From NCBI RefSeq assembly GCF_003955665.1, contig NZ_RXHU01000002.1:1-64000 (forward strand): DNA of 64,000 nucleotides, in the 5' to 3' direction. This DNA is from Paenibacillus whitsoniae. Its GTDB lineage: Bacteria > Bacillota > Bacilli > Paenibacillales > NBRC-103111. Below, one piece after another: positions 50,168 to 58,542 of the stretch. The translations under genes and the position numbers were made by a program. Position 1 is the stretch's first letter, and each line of letters begins with the position of its first letter. The notes beneath the pieces are model-generated. The model saw only the letters and a program-made list of their open reading frames with translations, did not search any database and had not been told where the DNA came from.

Positions 50168-51726
50168 TTTCCGTATCGGAACTCCTTCGGGGTCTGTCCT
50201 GTCCGCTTTTTAAACACTTTTCCGAAGTACTGCAAATCCTGATAGCCGACGGATTCCGCAATCTCATAAATTTTCATCTGGCTGTCGCGAAGCAGCTTCT
50301 TGGATTGCTCCACACGCAGGTCCGTTACGTAGTCCAGAAAGTTAATCCCGGCCTCCTTCTTAAAGAGCTGGCTGAGCCATACGGGATGAATCTGCAATTG
50401 ATCCGCAATGCTTTGCAGCGTAATATTCTGTGCAAACTGCTGCTCCAGCAGCTGCTTGGCTTTCGCAATGATGGCATTCGAGTGGCTGACTGCCGCCTTC
50501 TTGGCAATTCCTACCAAGTAGTGCAGCATCCGTTCTTTTACCTGCTCCAGCCGTTCGCATTGCTCCAATTCCTCCCATAAGGCCATAGGAATCTGATTCA
50601 GTCCAATGCCATATTTCTCCCTAAGCGTGCTATGCAAACTCAAGATCCACTCCAGACACTTCTTAGAAATGTCCTGGTAGTCCTTCACCTCCTGCGCGGT
50701 AGCATAATGCCTTACAAGCAGGTCGATCGTTGTATCGATTTGCTCCAAATCTCCCTCCATCACCAAGGCGGCTGCAAGCTCCGCGGACAAGCGGTTCGGT
50801 TCATCGTCCGCATACAACGCTTCCGTGTATCTGTGCACATAGCTGTCCGGTGTCATGAGCGCCATTTTCAACGCTTTGACAGCTTGCCCGTACGCCGTAG
50901 AAATCGCCTGGAACGCTTGCTGCTCCCGGCTGATGCCGAAGCCAACCGTTAAATACTGATACTTGTTGACGCCCGCCCGAATCGCCTCGACAACCGCCCC
51001 GGTCAGCTCACTGGGCACAATCAGAATCCAATTGTGGTGGATATTCTTAAACAACGCTGACGGCTGATAAGCTTCCAGCAATTCCTCCGTAATGTTTCCT
51101 ACCGAGAATGTCTCCAAATCGGACTGGCTGTCCAGCGGGTTGGGCCGATCCTGCCGTACAATATCCAGGGCGATGACGGTAAAATTCGTATCGGCCAGCC
51201 AGGTCAGCTCCCACATCTGAAGCCGGTGAAATATGTGCTCCTGCAGGACTGTCGGCGTCATGCACAGACTGAGCAGGAATTTGTCCTTGAGCAGCTTCTT
51301 GCCAAGTTCAGCCTGTTTCAACTGCCCAGAGAGCTCTTGATGATGTTTGCGTTCATCCTCCAGCATATCCAGCAGGTGCAGAATTTTGGTAGAGAACGCT
51401 TCCTTCGAGAAAGGCTTCAGCAAATAATCCATCGCCCCTAACTGCATGCTGCGCTGTGCGTATTGAAAATCGCTGTAACCGCTTACGATAATGATTTTAG
51501 GCGCGTAATCGGGCATTTGCATCGCTTGCAGCATATCAATGCCGGACTGCTGAGGCAGCACAATATCGGAGACGATAATATCCGGCCGCTGTGCACGAAT
51601 CAACACCTCCGCATCTTCCGCATTGGCAGCAGTCAGAATCTCCAGCTTCCCCGCCGCAGCCTCTATGACCGTTTCTTTCATACCTTGCAGAATTTCCAGT
51701 TCATCCTCAATAATGATGATTTTCAT
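50164..51726 (-). CDS. Response regulator with AraC-type DNA-binding domain, YesN family (module 1)
   Basis: A 520-residue regulator. The receiver (1-120) has EDE at 7-9 and phospho-acceptor D54 (DIIVSDIVLP); a central helical region of about 280 residues is followed by an AraC-type double HTH (about 415-515) ending VGYQDLQYFGKVFKKRTGQT-PKEFR. It should activate the transporter operon at 48251 and possibly its own. AAGGAT lies upstream of the ATG. It is the first gene of a two-gene operon with the kinase. Confidence 0.94.
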   Translation of the reverse strand: MKIIIIEDELEILQGMKETVIEAAAGKLEILTAANAEDAEVLIRAQRPDIIVSDIVLPQQSGIDMLQAMQMPDYAPKIIIVSGYSDFQYAQRSMQLGAMDYLLKPFSKEAFSTKILHLLDMLEDERKHHQELSGQLKQAELGKKLLKDKFLLSLCMTPTVLQEHIFHRLQMWELTWLADTNFTVIALDIVRQDRPNPLDSQSDLETFSVGNITEELLEAYQPSALFKNIHHNWILIVPSELTGAVVEAIRAGVNKYQYLTVGFGISREQQAFQAISTAYGQAVKALKMALMTPDSYVHRYTEALYADDEPNRLSAELAAALVMEGDLEQIDTTIDLLVRHYATAQEVKDYQDISKKCLEWILSLHSTLREKYGIGLNQIPMALWEELEQCERLEQVKERMLHYLVGIAKKAAVSHSNAIIAKAKQLLEQQFAQNITLQSIADQLQIHPVWLSQLFKKEAGINFLDYVTDLRVEQSKKLLRDSQMKIYEIAESVGYQDLQYFGKVFKKRTGQTPKEFRYGK

Positions 51727-51909
51727 GGGATCACAATCCTTTATACAAGTGCATCTGAACCCACTTTAACACCATCCCCCGATTGAAAACAATGAGAATT
51801 ACAGATGTAGCTCAATCCAATATAAACTCAGCACGATTATGTATTATCCTTGTCCTAGCCATTCATGTAAAATACTTATATCAAGACCATTTTGTAAGGG
51901 AGTGTGCCT

Positions 51910-52752
51910 ATGTCCTATTTATCCGTCAGCACCTGGAGTCTGCATCGTCTGCTCGGTCCCCTTCGCTGGACCGTATGGAATCCTGAAACACGCATGCATG
52001 AGGTAAAAGAGCAGGATCAACCGCAGATTCTCTCGCTGCTGGAGCTTCCGCAGGAAGCTGCGCGAAGAGGCTATCAGGCCTTAGAACTTTGTCATTTTCA
52101 TTTTCCGTCAACAGACGACGGGTATTTGCACGACCTTCGGGAGCGCTTCGCAGCGGCCCGGATTTCACTGGATACGATTCTGCTCGATTACGGCGATCTG
52201 ACGCATCCTGATGAAGTGCGTCGTGCTGCCGACTATGCCTTCATGCAGGAGTGGATCCGGCTCGCCGCCAAATGCGGATCGAAAAGAATTCGCATCATCG
52301 CAGGGGAAGCAAGCCCTTCTGACGAAGCGTCGCTGCAGCTTTCCGCCCATTCGCTGCGATCGCTCGGCGAATACGGAGAGCGCATTGGCGTCCAGGTCGT
52401 TACCGAGAACTTTAAGTCGCTTCTCTCCACCGGCGCGAATTGCTTGACGGTCATGGAGCAGGCAGCCGGTCAGGTGGCGATGATTACCGATTTCGGCAAT
52501 TATCATGGGCCGCTCAAGTATGAGGAGATTGCCGCCACGACGCCTTACAGCAGGTCGATCCACGTCAAGCCTCACTATGACGAAGCAGGTCGGCCAGACG
52601 AAGCTGAGCTGCGCCAATGTCTGGACAGCGTACATGCCAGCGGATATGATGGCGCCTACGTCTTGATCTACGACGGGCCGGGCGATATGTGGGAAGGGCT
52701 GGAGCGCGTTCGACGGATTGTGGGGCCTTATTTAGGGGCTGGCGGCGCTTGA
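51910..52752 (+). CDS. Sugar phosphate isomerase/epimerase family protein
   Basis: A 280-residue TIM-barrel enzyme of the AP-endonuclease-2/xylose-isomerase-like family. AYDFAFMQEWIRLAAKCGSK-like helices (here ADYAFMQEWIRLAAKCGSKR), VQVVTENFKSLL and MITDFGNYHGPL-DYEEIA-type metal-binding strands (here E in VTEN and D in ITDFGNY) are present. Such proteins isomerise sugars or cyclitols. AAGGGAG 7 nt before the ATG favours 51910 over GTG 51904. It diverges from the module 1 regulator and is the only rightward gene between 38.7 and 64 kb, so it may belong functionally to either sugar module. Confidence 0.88.
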   Translation: MSYLSVSTWSLHRLLGPLRWTVWNPETRMHEVKEQDQPQILSLLELPQEAARRGYQALELCHFHFPSTDDGYLHDLRERFAAARISLDTILLDYGDLTHPDEVRRAADYAFMQEWIRLAAKCGSKRIRIIAGEASPSDEASLQLSAHSLRSLGEYGERIGVQVVTENFKSLLSTGANCLTVMEQAAGQVAMITDFGNYHGPLKYEEIAATTPYSRSIHVKPHYDEAGRPDEAELRQCLDSVHASGYDGAYVLIYDGPGDMWEGLERVRRIVGPYLGAGGA

Positions 52753-52915
52753 GTCGTTATGTTTTATCTAACTGCCGTCTGTGTCTGCGAAGCAACACGC
52801 AAACAGGATTAGCGTGCTGGCAGCACTCGACGATGAGACAAGGGCGCCGCTTCATGAGATGAGCAGCCCTTCACAAGCGGCAGCGCGTGTAGCTGTCGTG
52901 GAGGGGAGTTACGGG

Positions 52916-53112
52916 AACCTGCATTTCCTACAGCTTATTTTCAAAAAATAGGCTGATTCCGCCAAGATCCTGTATTTTGTACAGGTAAATCGCTGCACTC
53001 CCCCCCATTTCCAATGAAAAAGCGCCTGTTGCTGGATTTTTACTGTAGTTTTTACATGATCATCGGCGAATTAACCGTTTTGATGGAAATTAGCTGTACT
53101 TTTTGCATGTAG
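52916..53112. repeat. Family D intergenic element, copy 2
   Basis: Two forward motifs (ACCTGCATTTCCTACAG and TCCTGTATTTTGTACAG) and two inverted ones (CTGTAGTTTTTACATG and CTGTACTTTTTGCATGTAG) in about 197 bp, the same plan as at 27201-27399. The stretch 52753-52915 before it shows nothing recognisable. Confidence 0.8.
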
Positions 53113-53139
53113 GGAGGGACGAGGCAGGCTTCGTTCGCC

Positions 53140-53171
53140 AAAAAAACCGGCCTCCCCCAGGGGAGACCGGT
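53140..53171 (-). terminator. Intrinsic terminator after the SDR gene
   Basis: On the minus strand ACCGGTCTCCC and GGGAGGCCGGT flank CTGG and are followed by a T run. It closes module 2. Confidence 0.93.
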
Positions 53172-53191
53172 CATCCGCAAAGCCTTAAATC

Positions 53192-53953
53192 CTATATCCC
53201 GAACGTGTTGCCCCCGTTCACGGACAGGCACTGCCCCGTGATGAACTTCGCACCCGAGGAGGCCAAGAACACAACGGCGGCGGCGATGTCCGCCGGCTCG
53301 CCGACGCGGCCGAGCGGGACGCCCGCCGCGTAGCCCCTGGTGTCGGCGCCGGCGTGGCGCTCGACGGGAATCCAGCCCGGGGCGACGAGGTTGACCCGGA
53401 TGCCGCTCGGACCCAGCTCGCTCGCCCACGAGCGGGTCATGCCGATCATCGCCGACTTGGCGGTGACGTAGCTCGAGAAGTTGGCGTTGCCAAGCTGGAC
53501 AACCTCGCTGCCGATGTTGACGATGCACCCTTCTCCCTGGCGCTTCATGCCGGGAAGCACAGCCTTTAGCAGAAGCAGCGGCGCTTTGACGAAGAAGTCG
53601 AGCTGGTCCTGATACGTCTCCCACGTGCTGTCCTCGACGGTAAACATCGGCTGCGGGCCTGTCGCGTTATTGACAACGATGTCGATGGCGCGCCCGAAGT
53701 GTGACTCCACTCGGGCGGCCAGCGCCTCAACCTCGCTCGGCTCCGTTACGCTCGCGCAAAAGGCCGCGGCTTCACCGCCGTTAGCGGCGATGAGCCGGAC
53801 CGTTTCCTCCGCATCCCCCGCAGCGTTGGCATAATTGACCGCTACGCGGGCCCCCGCTGCCGCCAGCGCCGTGGCAATGTGGCGCCCCAATCCCCGCGAC
53901 GCCCCCGTGACCAAAGCTACTTTTCCTTTCAGTTGCTGCAAGTATTCCACCAT
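53192..53953 (-). CDS. Short-chain dehydrogenase/reductase
   Basis: A 253-residue classical SDR. TGASRGLGRH binds NAD(P), NNATGP is the structural NNAG position, and the catalytic S-Y-K is in NIGSEVVQLGNANFSSYVTA-KSAM. It acts in the cytosol on an alcohol or ketone, possibly a sugar intermediate of module 2. ATG 53953 with AGAGGCG upstream is preferred to 53977. It follows the phytanoyl-CoA-dioxygenase-like gene by 26 nt. Confidence 0.92.
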   Translation of the reverse strand: MVEYLQQLKGKVALVTGASRGLGRHIATALAAAGARVAVNYANAAGDAEETVRLIAANGGEAAAFCASVTEPSEVEALAARVESHFGRAIDIVVNNATGPQPMFTVEDSTWETYQDQLDFFVKAPLLLLKAVLPGMKRQGEGCIVNIGSEVVQLGNANFSSYVTAKSAMIGMTRSWASELGPSGIRVNLVAPGWIPVERHAGADTRGYAAGVPLGRVGEPADIAAAVVFLASSGAKFITGQCLSVNGGNTFGI

Positions 53954-53979
53954 TTTCGCCTCTTCCCGCACCCGCACTT

Positions 53980-54807
53980 TTATTCGTACACACTTTTTCC
54001 GCCCTCCGGCTGAGCCAGTTCCTTCAAAGGCACCATCTCCGCGTTTGGCACGTAATATTTAAACGGATTGCTGTCGATGCTGCCAAGCAGCTGCTTCCGG
54101 TACGGCGATGCACTTGCTAACAGGCGCTCCGATGCTTGGTGGTAGTCGATAGGCCGCATCCAGATCGGGCTGTAGCCCAGGAACAGTTGGCGGCGGGTAA
54201 ACTCGGAATGGTTCGGTGCGCCGGCGTGCCACAGATTTTGCGGGAAAATGAAGACATCGCCCGGCTTGCCGCAGACTTGCACTTCCCCTTCCACCTCGCC
54301 GCGAACATCCTGGTTACCCGGGTGAAACGGCTTGTTGTGAGAACCCGGAATGATTTTGGTATTGCCGCGGTTCGGCTCCGACATGTCGCTTAGGATATAG
54401 CACGTCTTGATGTAGTAGGTCGAGGTCACACCGTTCTGCTTCGGAAATTGCGGATGCGGGCCATCTTGGTGCCAGTTGATAAAGCTTTGAGACTCCGTCT
54501 TCACATCGTTTGGATTCGGCTTGCGAATGGTAAGATGCGAGATGTGCAGCTGGATGTTATAGCCGAGCAGACCCACCATCAGCGGCAGCAGCGTCGGCTC
54601 GTCAATAAGTGATGCAATTTCATCATCGCGCTCCACGCTGTTGTAGATATTGTACGCCAGCGCCTCAGGCTCGCCTGCCACAATACGATCAATCGCCGCA
54701 TTCAAGCGATTCACTTTCTCCGGCGAGAGTACCCCGCGCAGAATCAAATACCCATCACGATGAAATTGTTCGATCAAAGCCGGTACGTTCAAAGTTTGCG
54801 TTGTCAT
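53980..54807 (-). CDS. Phytanoyl-CoA dioxygenase (PhyH) family protein
   Basis: A 275-residue Fe(II)/2-oxoglutarate dioxygenase-like protein. The iron ligands are H and D in INWHQDGPHPQFP and the distal H in LWHAGAPNHSEFTRRQLFLG, where R binds 2-oxoglutarate. It would hydroxylate a small organic substrate. AAGGAGA 9 nt before the ATG at 54807 fits better than GTG 54816. An 18-bp palindrome lies upstream at 54847-54864, so this gene and the SDR may form a separately regulated unit after the binding-protein gene. Confidence 0.9.
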   Translation of the reverse strand: MTTQTLNVPALIEQFHRDGYLILRGVLSPEKVNRLNAAIDRIVAGEPEALAYNIYNSVERDDEIASLIDEPTLLPLMVGLLGYNIQLHISHLTIRKPNPNDVKTESQSFINWHQDGPHPQFPKQNGVTSTYYIKTCYILSDMSEPNRGNTKIIPGSHNKPFHPGNQDVRGEVEGEVQVCGKPGDVFIFPQNLWHAGAPNHSEFTRRQLFLGYSPIWMRPIDYHQASERLLASASPYRKQLLGSIDSNPFKYYVPNAEMVPLKELAQPEGGKSVYE

Positions 54808-54846
54808 AACAGCCACTCTCCTTAGATGTTTTACTTCTTGGTTATA

Positions 54847-54864
54847 AATTTACACGTGTAAATT
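54847..54864. promoter_or_regulatory. Perfect 18-bp operator palindrome
   Basis: AATTTACACGTGTAAATT lies between the binding-protein gene and the PhyH-type gene. A TATAAC -10-like hexamer on the minus strand abuts it at 54841-54846. Confidence 0.6.
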
Positions 54865-54939
54865 CTATTTGTAAAGAGGAGGAAAGCCCTTTTTTCAAGA
54901 ACTTTCCACTCACTTTCCACGCTCCAACACAGCTATACG

Positions 54940-56493
54940 TTATTTTACGTAACCTAGCTCTTTAATTCTCTTTTCCGCAGCGTCCAGATACGTTTTGTAG
55001 TTCATCGAGCTTTCCAGTGTCTTAAGGAAACTGTCATATTCGCTGAGCGGACGTTTGCCATAGATGAACTTGGACATTTCTTCCTCGATGTAGCGATTCG
55101 CATCGGCAGCGTTATAGCCATTCGGGAAGTCTACGAACCCGTTCAGCACGTCGATATGCGGCTGCTTGCTGGCATATTCCATAAATTTCGCCTGCGGCGC
55201 AAATTTCACCGTCAGATACTCCATTTCCGGACGTCCAGTAAATTGGTATAGCCAGAAGTAGCCACCCTCCTTGCCCATCAGATCGGTAGGTACGACTTTC
55301 GTGCCTTCCAGATTGTAGTGCTTGCCTTTCACGCCATACTGCACAAGCGGGGAACCGTCTTTACCGGATACGTAGTTCAGCAGATCGAACACCTTTTGCA
55401 GTTTCTCCGGATTTTTCTCCAGCGACTTCGGAATCGCGTACATGCCGGCGCTGGCCCCAATATCATAGCCGCTGACAAACTGACCGCCAGGGCCCTTAAG
55501 CGCCTCAACTTGCACCCAGTTCGCATTCGGATTCACCGCTTTAATCTGCTCGACGAACTGATCTTTCGTCACGTTCGGCCAGTCCAGGTATACGATGCCG
55601 GCTTGCCCTTTAATCGCCTTCTGCTGATGCTGAAGACCTGTATTCGCCATTAACTCGGGATCGACCGCTCCCGATGCGACCAGCTTTTGAGTGGAGGCAA
55701 GCGCTTCTTTCATATTAGGGTCATACAGCGCATTGACCATCTTGTTGTCTTTTACATACAAGCTGGGGACACCGCCCGCATAAGCGACACCATAGGCGCC
55801 CCAAATCGGTTCAAATGCGGCAAATTTGCTTCCGGTGAGGCCAAAAGTGTCCTTTTTGCCGTTGCCATCCGGGTCCTGCTCCGTAAATGCTTTCGCCACG
55901 TTATAGAGTTCTTCCGGCGTTGTCGGCATTTTCAGATTCAGCTTATCCAGCCAATCCTTGCGAATCCAGTAAGTGTTATAAGGCACTTGCGGCGATTTGG
56001 AAATCGCATACGTTTTGCCGTTCAACTGCCCCTTCTTGAGCGAGGCGTCTCCGATGAAATCCTTCGTCTGTTTCAGCTTATCCATATAGGGCGTGAGGTC
56101 GAGCAGCAGCCCCTGATCGGAGAATTGCTTGAGCTGCTGGCGGTCCACCGCAAAAAGATCCGGGAAATTGGCCGAAGCCATGCGCACGTTGACCTGATTC
56201 TTGTAGTCGTCGCCGGAAGCGTAGACGGTCAGGTTAATTTCCGTATTCAGCGCTTTATCAAGCTCCTGCTTGATAATGTCTTGATCGGGCGAAGGCAGAC
56301 CGTTTCCGGTTTCAATAATGTCGAGCTTAACCGCTTTGCCGCTGCTTGCAGCGGTCGTAGCGGCCGCTTTGGAGCTATCGGCCGGCGTATTCGTCGATGA
56401 TGTGCTGGAAGTTGAAGATCCGCAGCCGGCAATCAGTGTGCCTCCTGCAAATGTCATGGCAAGTAGTGCGGGAACAAGCAGTTTCTTTTTCAT
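54940..56493 (-). CDS. Sugar ABC transporter substrate-binding lipoprotein (module 2)
   Basis: A 517-residue extracellular solute-binding protein. The signal peptide MKKKLLVPALLAMTFAGGTL ends in lipobox IAGC followed by a serine/threonine linker. The binding domain has YAISKSPQVPYNTYWIRKDW and EQDPDGNGKKDTFGLTGSKF, parallel to the protein at 44900, so the two are paralogues with diverged specificity. AAGGGG precedes the ATG. It delivers sugar to the permeases encoded just upstream. Confidence 0.93.
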   Translation of the reverse strand: MKKKLLVPALLAMTFAGGTLIAGCGSSTSSTSSTNTPADSSKAAATTAASSGKAVKLDIIETGNGLPSPDQDIIKQELDKALNTEINLTVYASGDDYKNQVNVRMASANFPDLFAVDRQQLKQFSDQGLLLDLTPYMDKLKQTKDFIGDASLKKGQLNGKTYAISKSPQVPYNTYWIRKDWLDKLNLKMPTTPEELYNVAKAFTEQDPDGNGKKDTFGLTGSKFAAFEPIWGAYGVAYAGGVPSLYVKDNKMVNALYDPNMKEALASTQKLVASGAVDPELMANTGLQHQQKAIKGQAGIVYLDWPNVTKDQFVEQIKAVNPNANWVQVEALKGPGGQFVSGYDIGASAGMYAIPKSLEKNPEKLQKVFDLLNYVSGKDGSPLVQYGVKGKHYNLEGTKVVPTDLMGKEGGYFWLYQFTGRPEMEYLTVKFAPQAKFMEYASKQPHIDVLNGFVDFPNGYNAADANRYIEEEMSKFIYGKRPLSEYDSFLKTLESSMNYKTYLDAAEKRIKELGYVK

Positions 56494-56596
56494 CGATACC
56501 CCTTCTTTCTTTCAGAAATGAAAATTCAGTTTGCTTGCATGTATGTTGCCGTAACCGAATGCGCAGGCTGCAGTCCCGGGCATCTGGCGAACGGGA

Positions 56597-57457
56597 TCAA
56601 CCTTTGACAGCACCCATGAGCATGCCTTTGGCAAAATGCTTTTGGATGAACGGGTACACCAGGATAATCGGCACGCTGGCCGCAACCACCGCCGCCATTT
56701 GCATGGTTTCGGTCGGGAGCATATTCTCCGCATTTTCAAGCGGCTGCTGCGTCATCATCAGAATCTCGCGAATGACGACCTGGAGCGGAAACAGGCTGCG
56801 GTCGGTCACATACATAATCGCTTGGAAAAATTCATTCCAGTGACCCACCATATAGAACAGGCCAATCGTGAGCATCGAAGGCACGGACAGCGGAAGCACA
56901 ATTTGCCACAGAATACGGAACTCTTTGGCACCGTCCATGCGGGCGGATTCGAACAATTCTTCGGGCAGATTTTCGAAAAAGCTTTTCATAATGAGCACAT
57001 TGAAGCTCCAAACGGCATTCGGCAAAATCATCGACCACACGGAATCGAGCAGCCCTAACGATTTGACGATCAGGTACGTCGGAATGATGCCTCCGCTGAA
57101 CAACATCGTGAACACGACCATCAGCAGGAGCAGGCTTCTTCCCGGCATATTGCGGCGGCTGAGCGGATACGCCATCAGCAGCGTCAGCAGCAAATTGACC
57201 ACCGTGCCGACGACCGTAATGATAATCGTTACCCAGAACGCCCGGGGAATTGCCGTTTCGGTCAGCAGCTTATGATAAGCGGTGAACGTAATCGATTTGG
57301 GAATCAGGATAAAGCCGCCATTTTTCAAAACCTCGGAGAACGGGGTGATGGAGACGGATACGACGTACATCAGCGGGAATATGGCTGCCAAAGCGGCAAG
57401 ACTCAGCACAACGATGACGACAGCGTTTACAATTCGGTCCTCCCAGCCTCTTACCAT
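56597..57457 (-). CDS. Sugar ABC transporter permease, LplC-like (module 2)
   Basis: A 286-residue permease with six membrane helices; IFPLMYVVSVSITPFSEVLK and the EAA loop FENLPEELFESARMDGAKEF match its module 1 paralogue. The start overlaps the end of the partner permease gene by 7 nt, exactly as in module 1. GGTGAGG lies 6 nt before the ATG. Confidence 0.93.
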   Translation of the reverse strand: MVRGWEDRIVNAVVIVVLSLAALAAIFPLMYVVSVSITPFSEVLKNGGFILIPKSITFTAYHKLLTETAIPRAFWVTIIITVVGTVVNLLLTLLMAYPLSRRNMPGRSLLLLMVVFTMLFSGGIIPTYLIVKSLGLLDSVWSMILPNAVWSFNVLIMKSFFENLPEELFESARMDGAKEFRILWQIVLPLSVPSMLTIGLFYMVGHWNEFFQAIMYVTDRSLFPLQVVIREILMMTQQPLENAENMLPTETMQMAAVVAASVPIILVYPFIQKHFAKGMLMGAVKG

Positions 57458-58422
57458 ATGCCCTCACCCCATTTCTTCGATAGTTGATTGGAACCAAGCA
57501 CCAGCACGAGACCAATCAGCGATTTGAACAAGCCGACAGCTGCACCTAACGAGAAATTCAACTGCTGCAGCCCTGTCCGGAACACCCAGGTATCCAAAAT
57601 ATCGGCAACGGCGTATACTTGAATGTTATACAAAATGTAAATCTGATCGAATCCGGCATCCATAATATGACCCAGCTTCAGAATCAGGAGCAGCACAATG
57701 ACATTGCGAATACCGGGTAAAGTAATGTGCCATATCATGCGTAGGCGGCTTGCCCCGTCCACGCGAGCGGCTTCGTACAAAGTCGGATCGATGGCCGCCA
57801 TCGAAGCGAGATAAATAATAGCGCCCCAGCCAAGATCTTTCCAGATTTCCGAACCGACCAGGATCGCCCGGAAATAATCGACCGACGTCATAAACCCGAT
57901 GGCCTTCCCGCCGGCGTCTTCGATCCAGTTGTTCACGAGACCCGAGCTTTGCGACAGCAGTGCGATCAGAATCCCGTAGATAATGACCCAGGACAGGAAG
58001 TGCGGCATGTAGGTCAGTGTCTGCACGGCCGTCTTGAACCAACGGAGGCGGCATTCGTTCAGCAGCAGCGCCATGACAATCGGCGGAATCGTGCCAAACA
58101 CTAATTTATACACCGAGATCAGCAGCGTGTTTACCATCAACTGCCCGAAATACGGAGAGTTGAAAAATGTTTCAAAATGCTTGTACCATGGATGTGCCCA
58201 GTCGCTCTTCAGAATCCCGTCGAGCATTTGATAATCCTTAAATGCAATAATAATGCCGTACATCGGAACATAGCGGAAGATTATAAAATACAGCACGCCC
58301 GGCAGCAGCATCAGATAAAAAGCGCGAAACGCCCATACCTGCTTGGCGGACAGCCTTCCCTTCTTTTCTCTGGCCTTGCTTCCGGCCTTCGCATCACGAT
58401 GTACGACCATCTGTTGTTCCAT
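57451..58422 (-). CDS. Sugar ABC transporter permease, LplB-like (module 2)
   Basis: A 323-residue permease. After a basic N-terminus, YLMLLPGVLYFIIFRYVPMY, GIIIAFKDYQMLDG and the EAA loop DPTLYEAARVDGASRLRMIW identify the LplB type. AGAGGTGG lies 6 nt before the ATG. The operon promoter region 58423-58542 carries a cre-like site over a TATACT -10. Confidence 0.93.
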   Translation of the reverse strand: MEQQMVVHRDAKAGSKAREKKGRLSAKQVWAFRAFYLMLLPGVLYFIIFRYVPMYGIIIAFKDYQMLDGILKSDWAHPWYKHFETFFNSPYFGQLMVNTLLISVYKLVFGTIPPIVMALLLNECRLRWFKTAVQTLTYMPHFLSWVIIYGILIALLSQSSGLVNNWIEDAGGKAIGFMTSVDYFRAILVGSEIWKDLGWGAIIYLASMAAIDPTLYEAARVDGASRLRMIWHITLPGIRNVIVLLLILKLGHIMDAGFDQIYILYNIQVYAVADILDTWVFRTGLQQLNFSLGAAVGLFKSLIGLVLVLGSNQLSKKWGEGIW

Positions 58423-58472
58423 AAGGCCACCTCTTTTCCGTCAGCTTGCTTGCTCTCTCTTGGATTGATTTC

Positions 58473-58490
58473 AGTATAGCAAGCGCTTTC
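58473..58490 (-). promoter_or_regulatory. Promoter -10 and overlapping cre-like (CcpA) site of transporter operon 2
   Basis: On the minus strand GAAAGCGCTTGCTA (58477-58490) matches the core of the catabolite-responsive element and overlaps the TATACT -10 (58473-58478). A second, weaker cre-like match TTGCAAACGCTTTAT lies on the plus strand near 58532-58546, at the end of the kinase gene. Confidence 0.55.
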
Positions 58491-58542
58491 TTCGGAAAAT
58501 ATACAGTGATCCTGCTAAAATGTTCGAATTCTTGCAAACGCT

